Source: Methylobacterium sp. Leaf117 (GTDB lineage: Bacteria > Pseudomonadota > Alphaproteobacteria > Rhizobiales > Beijerinckiaceae). Taken from it: a DNA stretch of 51,046 bases. The stretch lies in the NCBI RefSeq assembly GCF_001422985.1, contig NZ_LMNL01000037.1, positions 112,274-163,319 of the forward strand. The letters are read 5' to 3'. Position 1 is the stretch's first letter, and each line of letters starts with the position of its first letter. Below the pieces are notes generated by a model. That model was not told where the DNA came from. It was given only the letters and a program-made list of their open reading frames with translations, and ran no database searches. Positions 8,665 to 18,044 of the stretch are shown in pieces. Made by a program: the position numbers and the translations under genes.

Positions 8665-8687
8665 TGGGCTTCACATCGGAAAGCCCA
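8665..8687 (-). terminator. Hairpin after BTLCP copy 2
   Basis: TGGGCTT (8665-8671) pairs with AAGCCCA (8681-8687) just after the stop of the minus-strand copy 2. There is no following T tract, so it may stabilise the 3' end or terminate weakly. Confidence 0.3.
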
Positions 8688-8691
8688 GATC

Positions 8692-9318
8692 TCAGCGGTT
8701 CGCCGTCGTGACGGGCGAGGTCACCCCGCCAAGCGAAACCCATGCCACCGCATCGGCTGACTCGCGCTTGATGAAGACGTAGCCGGTCCGATGCCAGGCC
8801 AGGATCTCGCTGGTCTTGTTGTCGAGGATGAAATCGCCGCGATCGGTGACCAGAGCCAGCACGGCATGCCCTTCGCCCTTCTCGTCGATGACCACGGTCA
8901 TCCGCATGGCCCGGCGCGGCAGGCCTGCCTCGGCCAGGAGCTTGCGCTTGAGGAGCTGATAGTCCTCACAGTCGCCCGCGCCATCCTCGGCGAGATCCCA
9001 GCGGTCCTGCACACCCCAGTGCTCCATGTCGGTCACGGCCTGCAGAGACTTGTTCACCCGGCGGTTCACCGCGGCGATGGTGGCCCAGGTGGCTGGAGTG
9101 AGACTGATGCGGTTCGGCTCGTTCGCGTCGATCGCGCATTCGGAGGCGTAGCGCTGGCAGAAGGCGGCCCAGGCCGCGAGGGGCTTGGCCGCGCTCAGGG
9201 TCTGGGCAGAGGGGGAGGGGGCGGGGAGCGCAGCCAGGGTCTGGGCACCGGCGGCACTCACCGTCGTCGCGGCGAAAGCCGCGAGAAGTGCCAGCGCGAT
9301 CGTCTTCGTCCTGCCCAT
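8692..9318 (-). CDS. Bacterial transglutaminase-like cysteine proteinase (BTLCP), copy 2
   Basis: 208 residues starting at 9318 behind GAGGGCGG, with a clear signal peptide (TIALALLAAFAATTVSAAGAQ). The triad is Cys117 (GDCEDYQLLKR), His151 (GEGHAVLAL) and Asp166 (FILDNKT). It shares long identical stretches with copy 1 (VNRRVN, HWGV-DRWD, LPRRA-RMTVVIDE, and a C-terminus ending in TANR), but its N-terminus is shorter and cleaner. It is likely the upstream member of a two-gene array, though 252 bases separate the two genes, so each may have its own promoter. Confidence 0.87.
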   Translation of the reverse strand: MGRTKTIALALLAAFAATTVSAAGAQTLAALPAPSPSAQTLSAAKPLAAWAAFCQRYASECAIDANEPNRISLTPATWATIAAVNRRVNKSLQAVTDMEHWGVQDRWDLAEDGAGDCEDYQLLKRKLLAEAGLPRRAMRMTVVIDEKGEGHAVLALVTDRGDFILDNKTSEILAWHRTGYVFIKRESADAVAWVSLGGVTSPVTTANR

Positions 9319-9673
9319 GGCGCCGCCCTCAAGTCCAACACCGCCATGGTGCCGCCCCGGGACCTGTCCGGCGCTGAAGTGGATGCGTGCAATTTTATCG
9401 ATTCGCGGCCGCAAACGCGGCGCTCGCGTGACAGGCCGAACGCACCGTATCGGCGATACCGTGAAACACTGCGTTCGCCCCAAGGAATCCGTAACCGTAA
9501 CCGGACCCAGCACTGTCGCGCAGCCTGCGGGGCAGCCGCGCCGTGACACCCGGTGATGCCCTTGCTATGCCCCGACCCTCAAGCAAGCGGGCCTTATGCC
9601 CCGGCGGGGCATGCATGCGCCTCGCGGGGCCGGAACCAGGCTCCGAGCCCCTGAAGCGGATCCGAACGTCGCC
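9319..9673. other. 355-base divergent intergenic region between BTLCP copy 2 and argS
   Basis: No gene. It should hold the divergent promoters. It contains an AT-richer patch near 9388-9400, a 13-base palindrome GTATCG-G-CGATAC at 9447-9459, and two CGTAAC repeats near 9490. None is assigned to a known regulator. Confidence 0.5.
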
Positions 9674-11422
9674 ATGAATATCTTCGCCACCTTCGAGGTC
9701 CGCGTCCGCGCGGCCGTGCAGGGCCTCATCCAGTCGGGGCACCTGCCCGAGGGCCTGGACCTGTCGCGCGTGGTGGTGGAACCGCCGCGCGACGCGAGTC
9801 ACGGAGACCTCGCCACCAACGCCGCCCTGGTGCTGGCCAAGGAGGCGAAGACCAATCCGAAGGCGCTCGGCGAAACTCTGGCGCTCGCCCTGCGGTCCGA
9901 TCCTGATGTCACGGAGGCGACCGTCGCCGGCCCCGGCTTCATCAACCTACGGCTGGCCCCGGACACCTTCCACGATGTCGTCCGGGCGGCCCTCACGGAG
10001 AACGAGGCCTACGGGCGCGGCACCATGCCGGGCGGCAAGGTCAACATCGAGTACGTCTCAGCCAACCCCACCGGCCCGATGCATGTCGGCCATGGACGTG
10101 GCGCGGTGTTCGGCGACGCGCTGGCCAACCTCCTGGTGGCGGCCGGCCGTGACGTGACGCGCGAATATTACATCAACGATGCCGGGGCGCAGGTGGACGT
10201 GCTCGCCCGCTCCGCCTTCCTGCGCTACCGCGAGGCGCTGGGCGAACCGGTCGGCCCGGTCCCGGAGGGACTCTATCCGGGCGACTACCTCTTGCCGGTG
10301 GGGGCCAAGCTCGCCGAAACGCACGGACGCGCCCTCCTCGACCAGTCCGAAGTCGAATGGCTGCCCACAGTGCGGGCTTTCGCCATCGCGGCGATGATGG
10401 AGCTGATCCGTGCCGACCTCGCCCGGCTCGGCATCCACCATGACGTGTTCTTCTCCGAGGCCACCCTCAAAGAGGAGGTGCCCGTCCTTCTGGCGGAGCT
10501 GCGGGCCAAGGGTCTCGTCTACGAGGGCCGCCTGCCGCCGCCCAAGGGTCAGCTGCCTGAGGATTGGGAGGATCGCGAGCAGACCCTGTTCCGCACGGTG
10601 GATTTCGGCGACGACGTCGACCGGCCCCTGCTGAAGTCGGACGGCTCCTTCACCTACTTCGCCTCCGACATCGCCTATCACCGCACCAAGATCGCCCGCG
10701 GCGCCACCGACCTCATCGACGTGCTCGGCGCCGACCACGGCGGCTACGTCAAGCGCATGCAGGCGGCCGTGAAGGCGGTGAGCGACGGCCGTGCCACCCT
10801 CGACGTGAAGCTGTGCCAGCTGGTGCGCCTGCTGCGCGCGGGCGAGCCCGTGAAGATGTCGAAGCGGGCCGGCGAGTTCGTCACCCTGCGGGAGGTGGTC
10901 GACGAGGTCGGCCGCGATCCGGTGCGCTTCATGATGCTGTATCGGAAGAACGACGCCACCCTCGACTTCGACCTCGCCAAAGTCGTCGAGCAGTCGAAGG
11001 AGAACCCGGTCTTCTACGTGCAGTACGCCCATGCGCGCTGCGTCTCGGTGTTCCGCCAGGCCGCGCAGGCGATGCCGGGCGAAGATTTTTCACGAGCCGG
11101 GCTGCTGGGGGAGGCCGACCTCTCCCGCCTCACCGATCCGGGCGAACTCGAGATCATGCGTCTGATCGCACAATACCCGCGTGTCATCGAGGCGGCGGCC
11201 GGGGCCCATGAACCGCATCGCGTGGCGTTCTACCTCTACGAACTCGCCTCGTCGCTGCACGGTTTATGGAACAAAGGCAAAGACTTGCCGCAATTACGGT
11301 TTATTAATCCTGACGACCGAAACTCCACACGGGCTCGATTGGCCCTCGTTGAGGCGTTGCGGGGCGTTGTCGCCTCCGGCCTCGCGGTGTTGGGCGTCAC
11401 CGCGCCGGACGAAATGCGGTGA
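9674..11422 (+). CDS. argS: Arginyl-tRNA synthetase
   Basis: Class I synthetase charging tRNA-Arg, 582 residues, normal length. Visible parts are the N-terminal Add1 domain (DASHGDLATNAALVLAK), the HIGH region (SANPTGPMHVGHGRG), the KMSK loop (VKMSKRAGEFVTLREV) and the C-terminal DALR anticodon-binding domain (AHEPHRVAFYLYELASSLHGLWN). The start at 9674 gives the usual N-terminus; the frame extends up to 9596 without support. The SPOR protein and nagZ follow, the standard Rhizobiales order. Confidence 0.96.
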   Translation: MNIFATFEVRVRAAVQGLIQSGHLPEGLDLSRVVVEPPRDASHGDLATNAALVLAKEAKTNPKALGETLALALRSDPDVTEATVAGPGFINLRLAPDTFHDVVRAALTENEAYGRGTMPGGKVNIEYVSANPTGPMHVGHGRGAVFGDALANLLVAAGRDVTREYYINDAGAQVDVLARSAFLRYREALGEPVGPVPEGLYPGDYLLPVGAKLAETHGRALLDQSEVEWLPTVRAFAIAAMMELIRADLARLGIHHDVFFSEATLKEEVPVLLAELRAKGLVYEGRLPPPKGQLPEDWEDREQTLFRTVDFGDDVDRPLLKSDGSFTYFASDIAYHRTKIARGATDLIDVLGADHGGYVKRMQAAVKAVSDGRATLDVKLCQLVRLLRAGEPVKMSKRAGEFVTLREVVDEVGRDPVRFMMLYRKNDATLDFDLAKVVEQSKENPVFYVQYAHARCVSVFRQAAQAMPGEDFSRAGLLGEADLSRLTDPGELEIMRLIAQYPRVIEAAAGAHEPHRVAFYLYELASSLHGLWNKGKDLPQLRFINPDDRNSTRARLALVEALRGVVASGLAVLGVTAPDEMR

Positions 11423-11452
11423 GGTGATCTCGGCGTGAAGAGGGATGCTGCC

Positions 11453-12985
11453 ATGACGACGAACGCTTCGCGGGCGACGGTCGATTTCGACGCCTTTGCG
11501 CGGGATCTGCAGCAGCCTCAGGTATCGGCTCAGCCGCAGGCGGCTGCGCAAGGCCAGCCGCCGGCCCAGAATCAGGCGGCCAAGCCCGATCCACTGGCGG
11601 AACTTGCGCGCATCGTCGGCCAGGACGACCCGTTCCGGGCTCTGCTCCAGGCCCGGGACTCCCGGGCCGATGCTGCGGCCGCCCGTGGCCGCATCGAGCC
11701 GAGCTTCGTCGAGCGCCCGGTGCGGCCCCAGACTGCGCCTGTCCAAATCTCTCAAGGGCACATCTCTCAGGGGCACGCCTCTGAGGTCCGGGCATCACAG
11801 GCCTCCTCATCACAGCTCCACTCTTCGCAACCGGCCTACTCGGTCGCGGCGCAGGCCTCACCGACAGACGCCTTCGACCAGTATCTCGCCTCCGTCGATC
11901 ACGGCGGCTATGCGAACCCACAGGGGTCGTATCCGGACGCAAACGCGGCCGAATTCGCTCCCAACGACGCCGACGAACGGGTCCGCCCCCTGGAGCGGCC
12001 GCGCAAGCGCAGCCGCCTCGTCTCCGTCGGTGCCGGTCTCAGCGTTCTTGCCCTCTGCGTCACCGGGGCCCTGGCCTGGCGCGGCCTGCACGGCAGCTCC
12101 GGCAATGGAGGAAGCGTTCCGACCATCCTGGCCGATACTGCGCCCTTGAAGATCGCGCCGCAGAAGGCCGATGGCGTCGAGATCCCGGATCAGAACAAGC
12201 AGATCTACGAGCGCACTGCCAAGGACGGCCAGATCCGGATCGTCAACCGGGAAGAGCAGCCCCTGGACGTGGCCCAGGCCGCCCGCTCGGCCCTGGGGTC
12301 CGGCGAGGGTGGGGCGACGCCGGGCAGCGCAGCGCCGACGGTGCAACCGCCCGTGCAGCAGGGCGGCCTCTCCGACTCTCTCGGCGAACCTCGCCGGGTA
12401 CGCACCGTCTCGGTCAAGCCAGACACGCCTCCACCGCCGCCGCAGCGTGAAGCGGCCGCAGAAACGCCGGCGCCGCAATCGGTGATCCCGACCATGACCC
12501 TGCCGGGTGCAACCAGCGACGGCGGTGCTGCAAGCCCGTCCCTGCGCCAGCGCGCGACGCGACTTCCGCCGCCGGTGGCCGAGGCGCCCGCCGCTACACC
12601 GTCCGAGCCTGCATCGGCGCAAGCCGCAGCCCCGGCGCCTGCCCCTCGCGCCAAGGCACCGCAGCGTGTGGCCGCCGTGACGCCGGAAGCCACCTCCGCC
12701 ATCGCGGCCCCGCCGCCCGTCGCGGCGACGGCACCGGTCTCGGGCGGCGGCTATACCGTCCAGCTCGGCGTCCGCACCAGCGAAAGCGAGGCTCAGGCCG
12801 CCTTCCGCCAGATGCAGGGCAAGTACAGCCAGCTCTCCGGTCAGCCCGCGCTGATCCGCCAAGCCGAGGTCAACGGCAAGACGATCTACCGCGTCCGCGT
12901 CGGGCCTCTCGGCAAGACCGAGGCGACAACCCTTTGCACGCAGCTTCAGGGCGCCGGCGGCCAGTGCTTCGTGGCCAAGAACTGA
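11453..12985 (+). CDS. SPOR-domain membrane protein
   Basis: 510 residues. A long Gln/Ala/Ser-rich N-terminal part is followed by one membrane helix at about residues 190-208 (LVSVGAGLSVLALCVTGALAW), a low-complexity Pro/Ala periplasmic region, and a C-terminal SPOR domain (YTVQLGVRTSESEA to CFVAKN, last 75 residues). SPOR domains bind peptidoglycan glycan strands lacking stem peptides at the division septum. This is the usual neighbour of argS in Rhizobiales. The ATG at 11453 has AGAGGG upstream. A GTG at 11435 would add six residues and is also possible. Confidence 0.85.
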   Translation: MTTNASRATVDFDAFARDLQQPQVSAQPQAAAQGQPPAQNQAAKPDPLAELARIVGQDDPFRALLQARDSRADAAAARGRIEPSFVERPVRPQTAPVQISQGHISQGHASEVRASQASSSQLHSSQPAYSVAAQASPTDAFDQYLASVDHGGYANPQGSYPDANAAEFAPNDADERVRPLERPRKRSRLVSVGAGLSVLALCVTGALAWRGLHGSSGNGGSVPTILADTAPLKIAPQKADGVEIPDQNKQIYERTAKDGQIRIVNREEQPLDVAQAARSALGSGEGGATPGSAAPTVQPPVQQGGLSDSLGEPRRVRTVSVKPDTPPPPPQREAAAETPAPQSVIPTMTLPGATSDGGAASPSLRQRATRLPPPVAEAPAATPSEPASAQAAAPAPAPRAKAPQRVAAVTPEATSAIAAPPPVAATAPVSGGGYTVQLGVRTSESEAQAAFRQMQGKYSQLSGQPALIRQAEVNGKTIYRVRVGPLGKTEATTLCTQLQGAGGQCFVAKN

Positions 12986-13219
12986 GGTCTGGCACCGGAT
13001 CGGTCGAGAGCCGGGCGCAGAATCTGACGCCCGGCCCGGTCGGCTCGCAACTGCAACCGCCCTGTAGCCCTCGCGACACGCGCCCATCCTGCCGGGGCCA
13101 CACCCCGTTCCGTTCGATGCTGTCCGGCGCCATCGTGAACCGATCGCCCCGGTGCTGATTCGTCGCCAACTTCGCTTGCCGCCGTGCCGGCTTCACCCAC
13201 CGAGGATGCGTCCACGATC

Positions 13220-14227
13220 ATGACCTCTCGTGCCCTGATCCTCGGTTGCGCCGGCAAGATTCTCTCGGTCCAGGAGGCCGCCTTCTTCCGGGACGTGGCG
13301 CCCTGGGGTTTCATCCTGTTCAAGCGCAACATCGGCTCGCCTGCGGAGGTCCGGGCGCTCACCGACGCCCTGCGAGCCACGGTCGGACGCGCCGACGCAC
13401 CGATCCTGATCGACCAGGAAGGTGGCCGGGTCCAGCGCATGGGGCCGCCGCACTGGCCGGCCTATCCGGCCGGACGGCGCTTTGGCGGGCTCAACGGCTC
13501 CGCCGCAACCATCGCGCATCTCGGCGCCCGACTCATGGCGCACGATCTGGCCAGCGTCGGCATCAATGTCGATTGCGCCCCCGTGCTCGACGTGCCGGTG
13601 GCCGGCGCCCACGATGTGATCGGCGATCGCGCCTACGACACCGCCCCCGAGCGCGTGGCCGAGATCGGCCGGGCCGTGGCCGAGGGCCTGATGCAGGGCG
13701 GCGTCCTGCCGGTGATGAAGCACATTCCCGGTCACGGCCGCGCGGGCTGCGACAGCCACAAGGGCCTTCCCGTGGTGGAAGCGGATCTCGCCACCTTGAG
13801 CGCGCAGGATTTCGTGCCGTTCCGGGCGCTCGCCGATCTGCCCATGGCGATGAGCGCCCACGTGGTCCTGACGGCCCTCGACGCCGCCCATCCGGCGACG
13901 CAATCCGCCATCGTGATCCGCGACATCATCCGCGGAGCCATCGGCTTCGACGGCCTGCTGATGACGGACGACCTGTCGATGCAGGCGCTCCAAGGCAGTT
14001 TCCGGGCCCGCACGGAAGCGTGCTTTGCCGCCGGGATCGACGTCGGGCTGCACTGCAACGGCGACCCGGACGAGATGCGCGGCGTTGCCGAGGGCGCCCC
14101 GCTCCTGGCCGGCGAAGCCCTGCGCCGGGCAGATGCGGCCCTGGCCCGCCTCCCAGCCAGCACCGACGCGTTCGACGTGCATGAGGCCCGCGCCCGCTTC
14201 GAGGCGGCCCTGGCGCTGGCGGCCTGA
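13220..14227 (+). CDS. nagZ: Beta-N-acetylhexosaminidase (peptidoglycan recycling)
   Basis: Family 3 glycoside hydrolase that removes GlcNAc from GlcNAc-1,6-anhydroMurNAc muropeptides in the cytoplasm. In 335 residues it shows LIDQEGGRVQRMG and the NagZ signature KHIPGHGRAGCDSHKGLP (general acid/base His in the DSH loop), followed by MTDDLSMQAL carrying the nucleophile Asp. The ATG at 13220 starts at the conserved TSRALILGCAG; an in-frame GTG at 13184 has no ribosome-binding site. In many relatives scpA and scpB follow; here tatA comes next after 196 bases. Confidence 0.93.
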   Translation: MTSRALILGCAGKILSVQEAAFFRDVAPWGFILFKRNIGSPAEVRALTDALRATVGRADAPILIDQEGGRVQRMGPPHWPAYPAGRRFGGLNGSAATIAHLGARLMAHDLASVGINVDCAPVLDVPVAGAHDVIGDRAYDTAPERVAEIGRAVAEGLMQGGVLPVMKHIPGHGRAGCDSHKGLPVVEADLATLSAQDFVPFRALADLPMAMSAHVVLTALDAAHPATQSAIVIRDIIRGAIGFDGLLMTDDLSMQALQGSFRARTEACFAAGIDVGLHCNGDPDEMRGVAEGAPLLAGEALRRADAALARLPASTDAFDVHEARARFEAALALAA

Positions 14228-14423
14228 TCACGAGACTTCCCCCGATGTCTGGTCTATGCACCGGATGCGGGCCGAGATCTTGCATGCCCGCGATGCGGCG
14301 ATCGGAACGGACCGAGAGTCACCCGCACTTCTTGTGCTCCGGGTGCCCGATCCTTAGGTTCGCCCTCAATCGACACACGAGACGGCGACGCGCAGCGTTC
14401 AGGCTGCGGCGCGGGAGGTTGCC

Positions 14424-14681
14424 ATGGGCAGCATGAGTATCTGGCACTGGATCATCGTCGCCGGCATCGTGATGCTGCTGTTCGGCCGCGGCAAGATCTC
14501 GGACCTGATGGGCGACGTCGCCAAGGGTATCAAGGCCTTCAAGAAGGGCATGGCCGAGGACGAGACGCCGACCACCACAGCGGTTCCGCCGCCGAGCGCG
14601 GGCGAGCCGGTGCGTACGCTGCCGCATCAGGGCGAGCCGGCGACCGCCAATACGGTGGCGGCCGATCGCAAGGTCGTCTGA
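14424..14681 (+). CDS. tatA: Sec-independent protein translocase subunit TatA
   Basis: 85 residues, the pore-forming Tat subunit for folded, twin-arginine substrates. It has one N-terminal membrane helix (WHWIIVAGIVMLLFGRGK), the FGRGKIS hinge, an amphipathic helix (LMGDVAKGIKAFKKGM) and an acidic/flexible tail. The ATG at 14424 follows GGGAGG with six bases between. tatB starts 115 bases downstream and tatC overlaps it, giving a complete tatABC set. Confidence 0.95.
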   Translation: MGSMSIWHWIIVAGIVMLLFGRGKISDLMGDVAKGIKAFKKGMAEDETPTTTAVPPPSAGEPVRTLPHQGEPATANTVAADRKVV

Positions 14682-14796
14682 CGCCCGACACGAAGAGGGC
14701 GCTGCGGCCGATCAAAGGTCTGGCGGAACGCGCCACGACCTGCGATGGGCAGCGCGCCGTTGATGGGCAGCGCACGGCCGCGGGACAGTCGACACC

Positions 14797-15387
14797 ATGT
14801 TGGACATGAGTTGGGGCGAGGTGATGCTGATCGGCGGCGTCGCCCTCATCGTCATCGGCCCGAAGGATCTGCCCAAGGCCCTGCGCACGGTCGGTCAGAT
14901 CACGGGCAAGATGCGGCGCATGGCCGGAGAGTTTCAGTCGCAGTTCAACGAGGCGATTCGCGAGGCGGAGTTCGACGAGATCCGTCGCGAGGTGGACGGC
15001 GTCAAGAAGTCCGCCAGCACGATGGGGCCGACCTTCAACCCCGTCCAGACCATCCGCGACGAACTGAAGGGTGCGGTCGACGGCCGGACCGAGACGAAGG
15101 TGACGTCCTCGCCTACGCAGGGGCTCGCCAACGTGGCGGATCAACTGGCCGAGCGCGAGAACAGCATCCAGGCCCCTGTCCCGCACGAGGTCGGTCCGGT
15201 GGAATCGCTCCCGGACCTGCCACCGCGGCCTGCCTCGATGGCCAAGGAGGCCCCAGCCTCGACCCATGCCTGGACCGCCGACCCGCTGAGTTCCACCACG
15301 CCCTCCATCACACCCGCCGATCCGCCTCCCACCGAGCCTTCTCGACCAGAGACGCCGGCCAAACCGCAGCTTGATTCCGGCAGATGA
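14797..15387 (+). CDS. tatB: Sec-independent protein translocase subunit TatB
   Basis: 196 residues. The N-terminal helix MSWGEVMLIGGVALIVIGPKDLP has the Glu and the GPKDLP hinge of TatB, and the amphipathic helix KALRTVGQITGKMRRMAGEF follows. The C-terminal 100 residues are variable and Pro-rich. TatB forms the substrate receptor with TatC. The stop overlaps the tatC start by four bases (ATGA), showing translational coupling. Confidence 0.94.
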   Translation: MLDMSWGEVMLIGGVALIVIGPKDLPKALRTVGQITGKMRRMAGEFQSQFNEAIREAEFDEIRREVDGVKKSASTMGPTFNPVQTIRDELKGAVDGRTETKVTSSPTQGLANVADQLAERENSIQAPVPHEVGPVESLPDLPPRPASMAKEAPASTHAWTADPLSSTTPSITPADPPPTEPSRPETPAKPQLDSGR

Positions 15388-16184
15388 TCAACGAGACCGA
15401 CGACGCCGAGATCGAAGCCTCGCGGGCCCCGCTCCTCGACCACCTCATCGAACTGCGGTCGCGGCTGATCAAGTCGCTGGCCGCCTTCGTGGTGATGTTC
15501 TTCGGGTGCTTCTTCTTTTCGCGGCACATCTACAACATTCTCGTCTACCCCTACGTCTCGGTGGTCGGTGTCGAGAACGCCAAGCTCATCGCGACGCACT
15601 TCCTCGAGCAGGTCTTCACCAACATCAAGCTCAGCGTCTTCGGGGCCGGCTTCCTGGCCTTCCCGGTGATCGCCACCCAGGTCTACGCCTTCGTGGCCCC
15701 GGGCCTCTACCGCAACGAGCGTCAGGCCTTCCTGCCCTACCTTGTGGCGACGCCGGTATTCTTTATCCTCGGCGCACTGGTGGTGTTCTTCCTGGCGATG
15801 CCGCTGCTGATCCAGTTCTCGGTTTCGCTGCAGCAGATCGGGCAGCCGGGCGAGGCGACGATCGCCCTCCTGCCGAAGGTGGACGAGTACCTCTCGCTCA
15901 TCATGACGCTGATCTTCGCCTTCGGCATCGCGTTCCAGCTGCCGGTGATCCTGACCCTGCTCGGGCAGATCGGCGTGATCGACACGGCGTTCCTGCGCGA
16001 AAAGCGCCGTTACGCCATCGTCCTCGTCTTCGTGGCCGCCGCCATCCTGACGCCGCCGGACGTGATCTCGCAGCTCTCCCTGGCGATCCCCATGCTGCTG
16101 CTCTACGAGGCGTCGATCTTCTCGGTGGCCCGCGTCGAGCGCCGTCGCACCGCCCGGCGCAAGGCCGAGGGCCTGGAGCCCTAG
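15384..16184 (+). CDS. tatC: Sec-independent protein translocase subunit TatC
   Basis: 266 residues with six membrane helices, the receptor for the twin-arginine signal. Motifs include PLLDHLIELRSRLIKS at the N-terminus and FVAPGLYRNERQAFLP in the first periplasmic loop/helix region, and YLSLIMTLIFAFGIAFQLPV later. It overlaps tatB by four bases. It ends 16 bases before the convergent plsC stop. In many Rhizobiales serS follows tatC; here serS lies about 31.5 kb away on the other strand. Confidence 0.96.
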   Translation: MINETDDAEIEASRAPLLDHLIELRSRLIKSLAAFVVMFFGCFFFSRHIYNILVYPYVSVVGVENAKLIATHFLEQVFTNIKLSVFGAGFLAFPVIATQVYAFVAPGLYRNERQAFLPYLVATPVFFILGALVVFFLAMPLLIQFSVSLQQIGQPGEATIALLPKVDEYLSLIMTLIFAFGIAFQLPVILTLLGQIGVIDTAFLREKRRYAIVLVFVAAAILTPPDVISQLSLAIPMLLLYEASIFSVARVERRRTARRKAEGLEP

Positions 16185-16200
16185 GGCATTCGCCCGTGCC

Positions 16201-16953
16201 TTAGGAAGCCTCGGCGCTCGCCATCGTCATCGCCGAGGCTCCCGATGTCCGCCAGCGGTTCAGCTCGGCATCGATCGCCCCTTGCGTGCCACGCATGAAC
16301 TCGGCGCCTGTCAGGCCGGGGGGCAGGGGAGCCAGATAGCTCACCGTCACGGTCCCAGGGCTGTGGCGGGCGCCGCCGTGAGGCCAGAACAGACCGGAAT
16401 TCACCGCCACCGGCAGCACACTGAGCCCCAGCTTGGCGTAGAGCAGTTCGACGCCGCGCTTGAACTGGACGGGCTCGTCGATACCGCCGCGGGTGCCCTC
16501 GGGAAACATCAGCACCGAACGTCCTTGCGCGATCGCTGCGCGACTCTCGTCGATCATCACCCGGAGGGCCTGGGTGCCGTTGGCCCGGTCGATGATGATC
16601 ATCGGCGAGCGACGCAGGAACCAGCCGACGATGGGGATGGCCACCAGTTCGCGCTTGGCCACGATGGCAACGTTCGGCACCAGAACGAGGAAGGCGAGGG
16701 TCTCCCAGGCGGACTGATGGTTGGCCACGATGAGGCAGGGCTCGGCCGGGATGCGGCTGCGGCCTTCCTCGACGTAGGTCAGCCCGATGATGCGGGCGAG
16801 GCCGAATAGGATCCCGCGCGACCACAGGCGGGTGAAGGCGCGGATGGGCCGTGCCGGTGCGCCCAGAAGGGCAAGCACCGCCAGCGGCAGGATGAACAGG
16901 GCGGTCCAGCCGGCCCAGTAGGCATTGAAAAGCGCGGAACGGATGCGCGACAC
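16201..16953 (-). CDS. plsC: 1-acyl-sn-glycerol-3-phosphate acyltransferase
   Basis: Makes phosphatidic acid by acylating lysophosphatidic acid at the membrane. The 250-residue protein has an N-terminal hydrophobic helix (WTALFILPLAVLALLGAP), acyltransferase motif I as NHQSAWE (Glu in the place of the usual Asp) and motif III as FPEGTR, plus MIIIDRANG between them. It is convergent with tatC (16-base gap) and divergent from xth (164-base gap). Confidence 0.92.
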   Translation of the reverse strand: MSRIRSALFNAYWAGWTALFILPLAVLALLGAPARPIRAFTRLWSRGILFGLARIIGLTYVEEGRSRIPAEPCLIVANHQSAWETLAFLVLVPNVAIVAKRELVAIPIVGWFLRRSPMIIIDRANGTQALRVMIDESRAAIAQGRSVLMFPEGTRGGIDEPVQFKRGVELLYAKLGLSVLPVAVNSGLFWPHGGARHSPGTVTVSYLAPLPPGLTGAEFMRGTQGAIDAELNRWRTSGASAMTMASAEAS

Positions 16954-17117
16954 GTGACAATCCCTCGATCTCGCCCGACGCGCGATCCCTCGCGGATCAT
17001 GAGCCTCTGGCGCGGCATTTCCCCGGCGACGGCGGCGGCGATCCGGTCTATGCCGGCCCGCCGCCGTCGCGCGGACGATCCTTTAAACACTTTCCAGTTT
17101 CACGCGAGCCGAACGCC

Positions 17118-17927
17118 GTGCGCCTGACCGTCACCTCCTGGAACATCAACTCGGTGCGGCTGCGCATCGATTCGGTTCTGCGTTTCCTGGCGGAGGCGCA
17201 GCCGGACGTGCTCTGCCTGCAGGAGACAAAGTGCCCGGACGACGCGTTCCCGCTGAAGGCCCTGCGCGGGTCGGGCTACGAACACGTCGTGTTCGCTGGT
17301 CAGAAGGGCTATAACGGCGTCGCGATCCTGTCGCGCTTCCCGCTCGTCGCCCGTGACGTCATGGCCTTCTGCGAGCGCCAGGATGCGCGCCACATCTCGG
17401 CCATGCTGGGGCCGGAGGCCGGGAAGGCGGCGGGGATTGTGCTGCACGATTTCTACGTGCCGGCCGGGGGCGACGTGCCGGACCGCGTCCTCAACCCGAA
17501 ATTCGCGCACAAGCTCGATTTTCTGGACGCCTTGCGCGCCTGGGGGGGCCGGCGGGGCAGCGGCCCGGCGATCCTGGTGGGGGATCTGAACGTGGCTCCG
17601 CTGGAGCACGATGTCTGGTCCCACAGACAGCTCCTCGACGTGGTGAGCCACACGCCCATCGAGACCGAGCGGCTGGAGACCCTGCGGGGAGAAGCGGGCT
17701 GGATCGACACCGCCCGCCTGCTCGTTCCGGAGCCGACGAAGATCTATACGTGGTGGAGCTATCGCTCCCCCGACTGGGCGGCGGCCGACAAGGGCCGGCG
17801 CCTCGACCATGCCTGGGTCTCCCCGGACCTGGCCGGGACGGTCCGCGACCTGACGGTGGCGCGCCATGTCCGGGGCTGGCAGCGTCCCTCCGATCATGCG
17901 CCGGTGACACTGACCCTGCACCTGTAA
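17118..17927 (+). CDS. xth: Exodeoxyribonuclease III
   Basis: 269 residues of the ExoIII/AP-endonuclease family, repairing abasic sites and 3'-blocked ends. It begins with TVTSWNINSVRLR, then the metal-binding QETKCPDD, the GDLNVAP motif, RRLDHAW and the terminal SDHAPV. It starts with GTG at 17118, as no ATG fits the conserved N-terminus. In Rhizobiales it commonly follows ftsK-lolA, which in this window lie at the far right on the minus strand. Confidence 0.93.
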   Translation: MRLTVTSWNINSVRLRIDSVLRFLAEAQPDVLCLQETKCPDDAFPLKALRGSGYEHVVFAGQKGYNGVAILSRFPLVARDVMAFCERQDARHISAMLGPEAGKAAGIVLHDFYVPAGGDVPDRVLNPKFAHKLDFLDALRAWGGRRGSGPAILVGDLNVAPLEHDVWSHRQLLDVVSHTPIETERLETLRGEAGWIDTARLLVPEPTKIYTWWSYRSPDWAAADKGRRLDHAWVSPDLAGTVRDLTVARHVRGWQRPSDHAPVTLTLHL

Positions 17928-18044
17928 GCGGGCAGCCCCATCGACTTGCGCATCCACCGGCCGGCGTCCAGTCCTCGGATCGGGCGTTTCTGCGAGATAA
18001 CATTCTCCTGAATGGTTCGCCGTGGATCGCGATCATCCGTTTGC

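Noticed and set aside
9799..11032. Long antisense frames inside argS
   Set aside because: No domain and dominated by codons complementary to argS.
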